A stretch of DNA of 64,000 bases from Acinetobacter tjernbergiae DSM 14971 = CIP 107465 (GCF_000374425.1 NZ_KB894353.1:227581-291580); one strand, 5' to 3'; shown: positions 56,301-63,944, numbered from the stretch's first letter. The notes: generated by a model from the letters alone, not told the origin. Numbers and translations: made by a program.

Positions 56301-57998
56301 GGCACTTTGAATATAAAACTCAAAAATATTTACTATTCCATGTAACCCTTTAGGAAACTCACTCAGACCTGCTTGTTTTATTGCTTTACAGCATGTCTTA
56401 AGAAAAAGGGGGTTCGTGTATTCAGGAGCTAATATAGGTACAGATGGCTTAACAATCCCTTGTCTATTTAGATAAATCGAAGCAGCTCTATGCTCAAACC
56501 CTTTAAATCCATTGTGTTCCTGTTGAGTAATATTACTTCTTAAACCTTCAGGAAATATATAGTTAAGATAGGTGGATCTACAACTGACAACTATACTTAT
56601 ATGTGGATATTGGCTAATTTGATGAAAAAAGCTGATCAACCAGTCATTCCAATCTCTACTAAATCGCCCCTCATTAATTGCATCAATTATGATCAGAAGA
56701 TTAGACTTATCTGCTTCTCCACAAGCATCCAATGCTCCTAAAAGTGTACTATCATCTATTGTTGCTAAATCTAATTCTCTTTTTAAAAAATCTAGAGGAT
56801 TACCACCCTGATAGTGCTGCCCTAACATAAATACTGTAGATAATCCCTTACCCATTCTCGTTAAAGCAATATCACACAGCATGTGAGACTTACCATTCCC
56901 AGCATCGCCATGTAATAGAAACTGCCTTGTATAAGCAGCTTGAGTAATTTTATCAGTAAAAAAATTCAATAGATTAGTTGTTATATCACTAAATTTATAA
57001 ATATCATTTTGATATATTCTTACAGTTTCTACAGTTTTTTTATGATCAGAAGCAAAATGATAAACTCTAATAAGTTCAGAACAAAATTCTTTAATTTCAC
57101 TAAATACTGAAATATATATTTCCAGATTGGAGAACCAGTCCTTATATTTCAAACTATTTTTTATATCTTCAATAGTAGTAGTTATTAAACTCCATTTATC
57201 TTGATAACTTATATTTTTAACTAAATCTTTAAAATAATTCTTATCACAACTTTCCAAACGTAAAAGAGCTTTTTCCACCTCACCAACTATTGAAAGCCAC
57301 TCATACACATTGGAGTTCAATAATTCTATATATTCTTTTGTCCGACCTAACCCCTCAAATATTTTAGCTATAGGTAGATCCACATGAAATTCTGGTGTAA
57401 AACGATCACCTAAAGAAAGCCTAGACCTGTTAATAATTCTTTCAAAAATATCTTTAGTTATAATTAACTCATCAAACCAATATCTTGCTCGTCCATTAAA
57501 CAATGGATTATCCCGTTGGCTTAGCATTAATAAAATTTCATGCTTTCCCCAAAAATGGAAATTTACCAGCATATTTCTTTTTAGAGCTTCTTTTTCCCAT
57601 TTATAACAATGAGTATTCCATTTATCTCTGGCACTTACGACCTGCTTTCCTCCACGCCCCATTTTTCGGCTATCTGGTAAATCTTGAGGAATACAAACAT
57701 AATAATTTGTGATATTTGGATGTTTATCCAATGCTGTTAAAACTGAATCACTAATTTGAGTCCATTGAGAATCATCAACATTCTCTAAAAAGTATTTAGC
57801 CTGCCAAGCATGTTCTGTACCATCATCAAGTATCCAATAACACTCTACACCAGCATCTCCACCAGCCCCCTCTTTCCTTTCAAAGGTCCGGGCATTTGCC
57901 GGAGGGCACAGGTGAGCTAATTGGCAGATTAATTCTTCAAATCCACCATCTTTACTCCCATCAAAAGTTCTTATATTTGAAAAATTTAATTCTGGCAT
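53364..57998 (-). CDS. STAND-like NTPase with N-terminal PD-(D/E)xK nuclease domain (defence effector/sensor)
   Basis: A 1544-aa protein. Residues about 1-155 look like a Mrr-type restriction nuclease: FEELICQLAHLC, then GGDAGVE (46-52) and AWQAKYF (Q66, K68), the D...QxK active site. The middle P-loop ATPase has Walker A GDAGNGKS (364-371), Walker B LLIIIDAINEG (434-444) and sensor VVSCRSTY, as in STAND/NACHT ATPases. The last 900 residues are helical, then a mixed region, with no named domain; by analogy with Avs proteins they may bind a phage protein. Fourth gene of the operon; ATG 57998 is 9 bases after the SEFIR stop. Very AT-rich. Confidence 0.82.
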   Translation of the reverse strand: MPELNFSNIRTFDGSKDGGFEELICQLAHLCPPANARTFERKEGAGGDAGVECYWILDDGTEHAWQAKYFLENVDDSQWTQISDSVLTALDKHPNITNYYVCIPQDLPDSRKMGRGGKQVVSARDKWNTHCYKWEKEALKRNMLVNFHFWGKHEILLMLSQRDNPLFNGRARYWFDELIITKDIFERIINRSRLSLGDRFTPEFHVDLPIAKIFEGLGRTKEYIELLNSNVYEWLSIVGEVEKALLRLESCDKNYFKDLVKNISYQDKWSLITTTIEDIKNSLKYKDWFSNLEIYISVFSEIKEFCSELIRVYHFASDHKKTVETVRIYQNDIYKFSDITTNLLNFFTDKITQAAYTRQFLLHGDAGNGKSHMLCDIALTRMGKGLSTVFMLGQHYQGGNPLDFLKRELDLATIDDSTLLGALDACGEADKSNLLIIIDAINEGRFSRDWNDWLISFFHQISQYPHISIVVSCRSTYLNYIFPEGLRSNITQQEHNGFKGFEHRAASIYLNRQGIVKPSVPILAPEYTNPLFLKTCCKAIKQAGLSEFPKGLHGIVNIFEFYIQSAQNKISKVKGYRPHEKVIYNALLRLAEKLFPDNIYGLKFEEAFELINSVDSRNGSDKCLYDLMLEEGLISEDIEYNGVDGQTNHNVVVRFTFERFSDYLIAISIMAGIKSIPELEVALYENYNFQILKSKPNSFKFLGIWSALNIIIADEFKTELIDYFPIEILNYYFFKEIFVKTLISRSTSSFTDRTIEIFHQIPNKCYEDHRINILFALATEPTHKLNAVFLNDWLKNMSLSSRDSYWSTYVAYADEVEEEHETESNLRALIEWALSKEIALAEEERLYLCSIALTWITSTTNRKLRDEVTKAVTHLLCFIPERIILFLENFYETNDPYINERVYAIVYGVLTNLQDNSYTSKISKWIIEHHFKDKYPYPHVLLRDCIVSILLYAEHKQSLPIDIKREYFLPPYKQKWALKDPVHVLNIADQDKNEIYHSVMSSMSDFYCYSMRAIDEVTCTELDIEDMRVGLDEKIKFAKELPANLATELEALILEEADYLLMKKLEESKLWKSLNFDKILEEISNNRTKQIVLDPNPEPNEIINFNKKNKKNEKTKIQLFLENNKDKFNSLQQIRAKWVFKLSNFEIVMQSKKQAQRWIYFRAMQLGWSDELFKSFDRNLSSNGGSRPLIERIGKKYQWIAYHEYLAYLTDSFQVKPDSRFPEAVSTDFFGGWQLGVRDIDPTLLIRRTGDDGWSINNTTTWWQPISINFATSNKINELQEWLWTEKNLPQFNKALIVKDECDISWYALAGFVKFRKEPKVNKDEIPSQDFWYRINPVIISNQFFSDFKQKVLGQELCNPDLIETLRIGYHSFLGEHCWHPCVDDYLNDLSEGFGCRLEHIDENLEAFSPISKYEYEGSTNDASVKDGINFFLPSPQFIHSLGLKRKALSVNNWIDSSGRIVFQDPSVDESGSSFALCRKDILDNWLEENDYRLIWLIGGDKKLFTEYNYDFYGKLNFNSFLSFDNNYIDGSIWTTKTEPVLED

Positions 57999-58007
57999 AT
58001 TCAAAAA

Positions 58008-59471
58008 CTAAGGTAAGGTTAAAAGTAAGTCATAATTGGATAAACGCTGGATAGGCAAATTTCTCCATCCCCCTACTCTTGGAAGCATATTTGAATTACT
58101 AGAAAGTTTTTCTAATAATTCTTTCAAATGAGATGTAGAGTTAATACCTAATAATGGTAATATTTTTTCACAGTATTTCTTTGAAACTGATTTTGCAAAA
58201 ATTTCATAAGCATCATGTCCATCGTGATATACCTGTAAGGATGGGTGCCAGTAATCATATCCATTACTTTCTATATTTTTAGACATCAAATTTAAATAAC
58301 AAATAAAGTCTGCCTGACATAAATGATCCAGTCCTAAAAATTTTATGGAAAATCTTCTTTTGATAAGCTCACCAAGTGGAGATATCCAATTCTGAGACTC
58401 CGCATTTGAAAAATAAAATTTAAGTGATTCAATATCTTCATTTAAAAAATCAAATTGCTTGATCTTTTTTGAACGACCTGACTCTCTATAACAGTAGTAT
58501 GGTTGATTTAACAAAAATGAAATAACAGAAAATTTTTCCATTTTTATAAAAATTGCTAATGTATAAAGAAAAAGTTCACATCCAATAAATTTATAAAAAT
58601 CAAAATCCCATGCTCTATAACTATAGCTCGTTTTTCCATTTGAATCTGGATAGAAATATTGAGACATTCCCTCAAAAAAACGGTGAAGAGCCAAGATACT
58701 ATCCTCATTTGCGGCATGTGAAGCGATTGTATATAGCACTCCAATAATTTGCTCTAGAGGTTGCTTAAACTCTTCAATTCTATTAAAAATTAATTTTGCA
58801 TGATCAACTGGTTCTAAATCATCAGAATATTCTAATTTGAATCTACTTAGATTCTCTAGCACTGTATCAAAATATTCACTTACTGTTCCTTGAGCATTAG
58901 GCTTTCCACTCTTGAGCAAATCTATACATCGTCTTGCTAGCGCATCAGTCCCAAGCAAAGAAAACTTTTCTTCTAAAATATAACTTGGTGGCTTACCTAA
59001 CTGTGGTCGTTGGTACAAGGGTTTATCAAATACCCATCGTATTAACTGTTCAAAATTTTGCGTATATTTATCATCATTACTCAAATCAATATGGATTCTT
59101 CCTGAGTAATATACTGGTATAAAAGGGTTCCCGTGATCATCAACCTCTGCAATAACAGCTACAAATTTCGTTTGCTTAACCTCATTATAAATTTTTGAAG
59201 AAATAATTTGTGTTTCAACACCAACGCCTTTCTCTCTATCATCGGCTCTACTCTTATATTTCTTATCACAAATCATGATGACTTTAGTAATAGTCTCATC
59301 TGCAACCATTTGTTCCATAAAATGATAAGGGTCTTGACCCTCTTTTAGATCCCATTTATCAAATTTTACTTCTACACCTGACTCTGTTAATTCATGAGCT
59401 AATCTTAAAACCCAATCTTCATGCTCAGTAGAAGTCCAACTATAGGAAATAAATAACTTTGGTGCCGTCAT
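58008..59471 (-). CDS. SEFIR (TIR-like) domain protein
   Basis: A 487-aa protein. The N-terminal SEFIR domain (about 4-150) is clear: KLFISYSWTSTEHEDWVLRLAHEL, VKFDKWDLKEGQDPYHFMEQMV, KVIMICDKKYKSRADDREKGVGVETQIIS. Glu86 lies where TIR-like NADases keep their catalytic glutamate. The remaining 330 residues are helical and unrecognised, presumably a sensor or oligomerisation region. Bacterial SEFIR proteins are known anti-phage effectors that deplete NAD. The start overlaps the RloB-like stop (ATGA, 59468-59471), so it is translationally coupled. Third gene of the operon. Confidence 0.88.
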   Translation of the reverse strand: MTAPKLFISYSWTSTEHEDWVLRLAHELTESGVEVKFDKWDLKEGQDPYHFMEQMVADETITKVIMICDKKYKSRADDREKGVGVETQIISSKIYNEVKQTKFVAVIAEVDDHGNPFIPVYYSGRIHIDLSNDDKYTQNFEQLIRWVFDKPLYQRPQLGKPPSYILEEKFSLLGTDALARRCIDLLKSGKPNAQGTVSEYFDTVLENLSRFKLEYSDDLEPVDHAKLIFNRIEEFKQPLEQIIGVLYTIASHAANEDSILALHRFFEGMSQYFYPDSNGKTSYSYRAWDFDFYKFIGCELFLYTLAIFIKMEKFSVISFLLNQPYYCYRESGRSKKIKQFDFLNEDIESLKFYFSNAESQNWISPLGELIKRRFSIKFLGLDHLCQADFICYLNLMSKNIESNGYDYWHPSLQVYHDGHDAYEIFAKSVSKKYCEKILPLLGINSTSHLKELLEKLSSNSNMLPRVGGWRNLPIQRLSNYDLLLTLP

Positions 59472-60007
59472 GAACTATTGTCCTCATGCTTTTTAATTTT
59501 CTTCATTTCATTGATTAGAAGAGTTCTTAATTCAACAACTGCTTGTTTTTCCGTAGCATTAAGTACGGCGTGTGGAAAAAGTACCATATAGCTTTTTGCT
59601 TCTGTTGGCTGTCCTGCCAATTGAGGGTGTAAAGCTCTTTTACATAACTCTGAATTTTCAGGAATTCGCTGCCCTAAAATATCAAGTAACATACCCTCTA
59701 GACATAAAGGTTCGGATAGCAAGACAATAATATTATTTTTCTTAGCTAAACTTAGATCTTGCTGCTTTATAGCAACATCACTATCCATAAAAATGTATTT
59801 TTGATCGTAGGCGGCATGACTTGTCTTTTTAATTGCTGTCTTAATTACATCGTGAGGTGAACCACCATCTGCTGAATTAATCGTAACTTTTTGACCAGAA
59901 TCCCGATGGTCATAAAGACTTTTCATGTGATCTAAAAAGGCTTTATCGTGCGCTCCCTCTGCAACAATGATGAGTGTTGTTTTTTTAATGTGACGAGTTC
60001 TAGCCAT
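59468..60007 (-). CDS. TOPRIM / RloB-like protein, partner of the ATPase
   Basis: A 179-aa protein. KTTLIIVAEGAHDKAFLDHM contains the TOPRIM/RloB catalytic glutamate (E17), DGGSPHDVIKTAIK the middle motif, and YIFMDSDVA the D75-x-D77 metal pair. This is the acidic site of TOPRIM nucleases (OLD, RloB, PARIS AriB). ATG 60007 is chosen because GTGAGG sits 9 bases ahead; an in-frame GTG at 60022 overlaps the ATPase stop as GTGA. Second gene of the operon. Short compared with AriB-type partners, closer to RloB. Confidence 0.78.
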   Translation of the reverse strand: MARTRHIKKTTLIIVAEGAHDKAFLDHMKSLYDHRDSGQKVTINSADGGSPHDVIKTAIKKTSHAAYDQKYIFMDSDVAIKQQDLSLAKKNNIIVLLSEPLCLEGMLLDILGQRIPENSELCKRALHPQLAGQPTEAKSYMVLFPHAVLNATEKQAVVELRTLLINEMKKIKKHEDNSS

Positions 60008-60018
60008 AATGCATAACC

Positions 60019-61224
60019 TCACACATTTGGAACAGCATCAAATGCGCCAGCCATGTACTTCGCATATAAATTATCATCTGCCCTGACACCAACTACATCA
60101 TCTAAACGCCAAGCTTCTGATTCTTGATTTTCTTTCTGCACAAGATAAATTTGATGCTTCTGAAGTATGTTAAATACCTCAGGTGTGTGACAGCTAAAAA
60201 TAAGTTGTGCTTGATAAGGATTTGTTTGTTCAAATTTAAATAAATCAATTAAATGAGGTAAAAGATGTGGATGCAAGTCGTTATCAATTTCATCAATAAT
60301 TGCTAAACCACCTTTCTGTAAAATTGGCAAAATTATACTTAACAAAATAAAAGCAGAGCGAGTGCCATTAGATTCATTAATGAACCAGAATTTTAATTCT
60401 TCATTGCCATATTGATGTATTGCTACTGGCATTAAAACTTCTTTAGCTTGTTGATCTAAATCAAATGAAACAACCTGCTCAAATTTTAACTTTGAAATTC
60501 CAATATCGAACTTACACAGTAAATTTTCTACTTGATTTTTAAGAATTTCATTATCATTAAACAACTCAGCAGCTTCAATTAAAGCCTCGCTAGAGTGTTC
60601 CTCTCGTCCCGTTGGATGAACATTAAAAGCAAAACTGCTAAAGAAATGAACAACTTTTTTAGCTATCGGACTGTCTAACAAGTTAGCATAAGCAATCAAA
60701 GAAACATTTGTATTAGCATCATCAGCTAATGAGGGTGAAAGGAAATGACGGTGTTTATAACTTACAATTTCTTCATCATTTATTCTCTCAAAAATATAAC
60801 TAAAACTACGACTAGTTTTCTGATACAAAGCTTCCCGATAAACTTTCTTTGTTGTAACACTTAACTCGTAACGATACTCGTCATATAAATCATCCTCGTT
60901 TTTTAATAAAAATCCAACTTCAAAATTTGATATCTTTTCTTCAGTACCTTTGAATGGAGAAAATAAAATAGCATCATTAGATTCTAGTCGTTTCGCAGAA
61001 CGTGCAATAAACCAACTTAAAAAAGGTAAAACTTTTAAAAACTGAGTCTTACCAGAGCCATTTGCTCCCAAAACCCCAGTTACTTTATTTAACCGAAACT
61101 TATCATAGGTAGTTTTCAAATTAATATCATATAAAGACTCAGCTGGCTGTTTGCCAACTTTAAAAGACCACTCTCCCTCTCCTGCAAAGGAGAAGAAATT
61201 ATTAAAACGAATATAGAGCAGCAT
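60019..61224 (-). CDS. AAA-15/21-type ABC ATPase, RloA-like
   Basis: A 401-aa SMC/OLD-like ATPase without a long coiled coil. Walker A GANGSGKT (53-60), signature-like NESNGTRS (283-290), Walker B LAIIDEID (307-314) with D-loop NDLHPHLL, and a switch FSCHTPEVF (H346). The N-terminus LLYIRFNNFFSFAGEGEWSF is typical of the RloA/AriA 'AAA family ATPase' group, which senses invaders and controls a TOPRIM partner encoded next to it. First gene of the four-gene operon; AGGCG precedes the ATG. Confidence 0.88.
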   Translation of the reverse strand: MLLYIRFNNFFSFAGEGEWSFKVGKQPAESLYDINLKTTYDKFRLNKVTGVLGANGSGKTQFLKVLPFLSWFIARSAKRLESNDAILFSPFKGTEEKISNFEVGFLLKNEDDLYDEYRYELSVTTKKVYREALYQKTSRSFSYIFERINDEEIVSYKHRHFLSPSLADDANTNVSLIAYANLLDSPIAKKVVHFFSSFAFNVHPTGREEHSSEALIEAAELFNDNEILKNQVENLLCKFDIGISKLKFEQVVSFDLDQQAKEVLMPVAIHQYGNEELKFWFINESNGTRSAFILLSIILPILQKGGLAIIDEIDNDLHPHLLPHLIDLFKFEQTNPYQAQLIFSCHTPEVFNILQKHQIYLVQKENQESEAWRLDDVVGVRADDNLYAKYMAGAFDAVPNV

Positions 61225-61351
61225 AGAAACGCCTATTCAACAAAATTTTGTTAATTTCTTTACAATATAGCACATAGAGTATACTTTCCTAGCTCAATTA
61301 ACTACTGCAATCAATTTATCACCCAAATACAACACATTTTTATCAAAAAAA
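61225..61351 (-). promoter_or_regulatory. Promoter region of the four-gene operon
   Basis: The AT-rich bases between the alpA terminator and the ATPase start must carry the operon promoter, because alpA transcription is stopped at 61352-61378. On the minus strand TATACT and TATATT are -10-like hexamers without a convincing -35, so an activator may be needed. I see no clear operator. Confidence 0.4.
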
Positions 61352-61378
61352 TAAGGAGGCTCTCGCCTCCCACTTATT
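61352..61378 (-). terminator. Terminator of alpA
   Basis: GGAGGC (61355-61360), TCTC, GCCTCC (61365-61370), flanked by AATAAG and a near-complementary CTTATTTT. On the minus strand it is followed by TTATTTTTTTG. It insulates the defence operon from alpA. Confidence 0.82.
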
Positions 61379-61387
61379 TTCGACTAG

Positions 61388-61603
61388 CTACTTAGTCTCA
61401 ATCCATTGATTGATTTCTAAAGCTGACCAAGCGACACGATTGACAGATAACTTTATCGGTTTAGGAAAAGTCACATCATAGCGTGGCGATTTCTGATTCA
61501 TCATTAAATATATAGTTGGTCGACTTAACCCCGTAATTTCACAAACTTGTGAGATTTTAAGCAATTGATTCATCTGAAAAGTTTGACCTGTGAACGCATT
61601 CAT
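61388..61603 (-). CDS. AlpA-family excisionase/transcriptional regulator
   Basis: A 71-aa MerR-like winged helix protein. LLKISQVCEITGLSRPTIYLMMNQKSPRYDVTFPKPIKLSVNRVAWSALEINQWIETK matches AlpA/Vis ('l..veV...tGlsrstIYrmi..g.FP.pvklG.r.vaW...ei..Wi'). AlpA proteins switch on or excise P4-like islands, working with the integrase. GGGAG lies 10 bases before ATG 61603. It probably binds sites near int or att. Confidence 0.92.
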   Translation of the reverse strand: MNAFTGQTFQMNQLLKISQVCEITGLSRPTIYLMMNQKSPRYDVTFPKPIKLSVNRVAWSALEINQWIETK

Positions 61604-61691
61604 GATGTTTTTCTCCCAATCAATGATGCGAGCGCAATTTCGCTCAAATAATAGAGCTCGCTGTAAGAAAAAACGTCCTGCTTCAACCCAA

Positions 61692-62594
61692 TCAATTCAA
61701 AGCCTGCACCGACTGCTGCAATCCTTTCTGAATATCCTGAACATGAGTTAAATCATGCGTTTGCTGATGTTGCTCAGATTTTGCTTCATCAGTATAAAAC
61801 TCCTCAACAATATCCAGTCCCTCTTCACCACCGACCTCAAAGCTGGCATTGCCATAGCCCTGCCGTGCCACATGATCCAACGCCTCCTGATAAAAACCTG
61901 CCGCTTTACTTGTTTCATCCATCTGTTTGGCTGATGTAATCGCTTCTTGCAGATTCACACCATCACGTAAAGTTAAGTCCACATAGTAAATCGGGGTACG
62001 ATAACTCTGAGTAGTACTTTTACCTCGCAAGGTCAATTGCAATGGCAGACATGAAAGTAGGTCACCTGAAGCTGCATGATAGTAACGAAGCCGTGCTAGC
62101 AAAGTACGAATGCTATTAAAACCAGTAGTTCTAAAGATGAATGTACCGAACTCATCCGATTCATCTAAATTGACATAAAGCCGTCCGTAGGGCTTGCACA
62201 ACCCACCCTGTGCCAATGGACATAAATCGGGTGATGGACATGGATGTTGTTCTATGCCTTGTTGAGTGAGTCGCTGGCTGGTTTCTCCATTACCTGAACA
62301 GATTAAACGTCCTGTTTGTCGGTCAAATAAGCTGTACTCAGCTCGTAGATTCAGCTCAGGATCATTGAAGATCATACGGACTGGAATGCTTCTGAGTTTC
62401 TGGTTTTGGTTCGGTGCTTTAGCTCTAAGTTGTTCATCCAGTGGGTGTTTGACCCAACCATCTTTGCCTTGAATTTGGCTGGTAATGGTGAATTGGTCAT
62501 CCTTTTCAGGTAGGCGTTTACCGTTCTTTTCTACAACTTTGCCGATACTGATCCGACCTAAAACAGGTGGTGTAATTGCGAGACCTTTAATCAT
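61692..62594 (-). CDS. Island-encoded four-cysteine protein (annotated elsewhere as 'hydrolase or metal-binding protein')
   Basis: A 300-aa protein. MIKGLAITPPVLGRISIGKVVEKNGKRLPEKDDQFTITSQIQ and GWVKHPLDEQLRA start a domain seen in recombination-directionality-factor-like (gp3-like) and ICE-encoded proteins. Four cysteines, C99, C119, C125 and C133, in ICSGNG...HPCPSPDLCPLAQGGLCKPYGRL could hold a metal. The acidic C-terminal tail is low-complexity. It neighbours a YqaJ nuclease, so a role in DNA recombination or island maintenance is likely; exact function unknown. Confidence 0.65.
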   Translation of the reverse strand: MIKGLAITPPVLGRISIGKVVEKNGKRLPEKDDQFTITSQIQGKDGWVKHPLDEQLRAKAPNQNQKLRSIPVRMIFNDPELNLRAEYSLFDRQTGRLICSGNGETSQRLTQQGIEQHPCPSPDLCPLAQGGLCKPYGRLYVNLDESDEFGTFIFRTTGFNSIRTLLARLRYYHAASGDLLSCLPLQLTLRGKSTTQSYRTPIYYVDLTLRDGVNLQEAITSAKQMDETSKAAGFYQEALDHVARQGYGNASFEVGGEEGLDIVEEFYTDEAKSEQHQQTHDLTHVQDIQKGLQQSVQALN

Positions 62595-62624
62595 GGTGAT
62601 TTCCTCTATATAGATGTATAAATA

Positions 62625-62669
62625 AAATTTTGGGCATAAAAAAATCCCACACCTGTTGGGGCATGGGAT
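62625..62669 (-). terminator. Terminator hairpin with shared upstream motif (copy 1)
   Basis: On the minus strand ATCCCA (62669-62664) and TGGGAT (62649-62644) close a hairpin followed by seven T, after the YqaJ stop at 62721. It runs straight into a 20-base motif (AAATTTTGGGCATAAAAAAA, plus-strand reading, 62625-62644) that recurs at 63885-63904, and the next gene starts 31 bases beyond. Confidence 0.7.
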
Positions 62670-62720
62670 CGGTTGGTTGGGGTGTTGGTTAAATTGAAAT
62701 GGGTTACTTGGGTATCAGCC

Positions 62721-63848
62721 CTATCCACCATTCGGATAAATCTGAAATCTTCGTGCTCCCACTTTAGTTTGTGGAAACTGCTGTAAATATTCAGGGTGTT
62801 GTTTAAGCAGGGATTTACTGTCTAGGCTGATGGAGTCCTGTGATTTTTTCCACGTCACTGAGCCACCCGTGAACACTGCTCGCTCAGCTTCTTTCATCAG
62901 CATTTGCAGTTGATGTTTCAGCTCATCAAAATACTGTTGGTGTTGCTCGACTTTGTGTCGCTCTTCTAACAGTTGGTTGAATAAATAGTTGGCTTGTTCA
63001 TTTTGACTGAGGTCTTCTACTAGTAATGGCGTTTGTGCTGGATAAAGTTGTTGCAAGGCTTTGGCTGCTGAATCAGAAGCATCGACACTGGGAGGAATAC
63101 CTGATTCCACACATTGCCAGAAGTGACGTTCCGCATTAATGATGTGCTGAATCACCGTTTCATTACGGGTCACTTTAAAGATTTTAGTTTCATGCCCACA
63201 AACCAAGGCACAGATATGTGCAGCTTGTTTGCCTGTCACTGCCAATTGATGTTGGACTTGGCAGAGGACATACAATGGCACACCATCTCGCCACAGTTTT
63301 GAGCCATATTCTCCAACGGTTTTACACTCTAATATTTGCACTTCGCCATTGCCCACCACGGCATAGTCCAGATTGGCAAGCATAAAGTGTTTGTCTTCAT
63401 CGGGGTGTTGTAAGACTGCATTGACTCGACGCACCTTATTGTTGGTGTGCATGCTGTAGTATTCTGCTACAAGCGGCTCTAACTGCTTGCCCCAATACAA
63501 CGGTGCATAGCCTGCGCTTTCGTCCTCGATATTTTGTTGCATCCGACCTGTCTTAATCATCCATAGTTCTAGCATCGACATATAGGGATTGAGTCCACAG
63601 GCGGTTGCCGCATCACTACTGCCAATGCCCTGTTTTCTGACCTCTAGCCATTGTTGATAATTGAGCTGTTTAGTATTGGCAAGGCGTTTGGCTGTGAGTG
63701 CTTTGGTTTTTCGTGGCTGCGTATTCAGTCGGTCACTTTTAGTTCGAGTTCCCACCTCAAGCTGTTGGGTGGGTGGATTCAGGTTTGGTGAATAAGGTTG
63801 TAAAGGTGGATGGTTTAAAGTGTTTTGAATTTGAGTATGACTATTCAT
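62721..63848 (-). CDS. YqaJ-type (lambda-exonuclease-like) recombinase nuclease
   Basis: A 375-aa PD-(D/E)xK exonuclease of phage recombination modules. RKQGIGSSDAATACGLNPYMSMLELWMIKTG (about 71-101) is the YqaJ start. Active-site elements: GKQLEP (E124), NLDYAVVG (D161) and ECK (E174-K176). It resects double-stranded ends for single-strand annealing. ATG 63848 has AGGAAT ahead; the longer frame to 63911 would cross the upstream terminator. The N-terminal 60 residues are Pro/Asn/Gln-rich and probably unstructured. Confidence 0.9.
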   Translation of the reverse strand: MNSHTQIQNTLNHPPLQPYSPNLNPPTQQLEVGTRTKSDRLNTQPRKTKALTAKRLANTKQLNYQQWLEVRKQGIGSSDAATACGLNPYMSMLELWMIKTGRMQQNIEDESAGYAPLYWGKQLEPLVAEYYSMHTNNKVRRVNAVLQHPDEDKHFMLANLDYAVVGNGEVQILECKTVGEYGSKLWRDGVPLYVLCQVQHQLAVTGKQAAHICALVCGHETKIFKVTRNETVIQHIINAERHFWQCVESGIPPSVDASDSAAKALQQLYPAQTPLLVEDLSQNEQANYLFNQLLEERHKVEQHQQYFDELKHQLQMLMKEAERAVFTGGSVTWKKSQDSISLDSKSLLKQHPEYLQQFPQTKVGARRFQIYPNGG

Positions 63849-63884
63849 TGTAACTATTCCTGTATGAGTAAAATCGTAAAAGCT

Positions 63885-63925
63885 AAATTTTGGGCATAAA
63901 AAAAGCCACATCTGGAAATGTGGCT
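63885..63925 (-). terminator. Terminator hairpin with shared upstream motif (copy 2)
   Basis: AGCCACAT (63904-63911), CTGGAA, ATGTGGCT (63918-63925); on the minus strand the stem is followed by seven T. The adjoining bases 63885-63904 repeat the 20-base motif of 62625-62644. It should end a minus-strand gene lying beyond the window, whose stop is not identified here. Confidence 0.7.
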
Positions 63926-63944
63926 AAAGGTGTTGCTGTGCTTG

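Noticed and set aside
53762..57712. Several plus-strand ORFs of 60-70 codons
   Set aside because: All lie antisense inside the 1544-aa NTPase gene and have no ribosome-binding site or recognisable product.
59468..61224. Calling the ATPase/TOPRIM pair PARIS (AriA-AriB)
   Set aside because: The TOPRIM partner is only 179 aa and looks more like RloB than the DUF4435 partner; the general architecture is shared but the system name is not justified.
62721..63911. Longer form of the YqaJ protein starting at 63911
   Set aside because: The extra 21 codons would run through the terminator hairpin and repeated motif at 63885-63925; ATG 63848 has a good ribosome-binding site.
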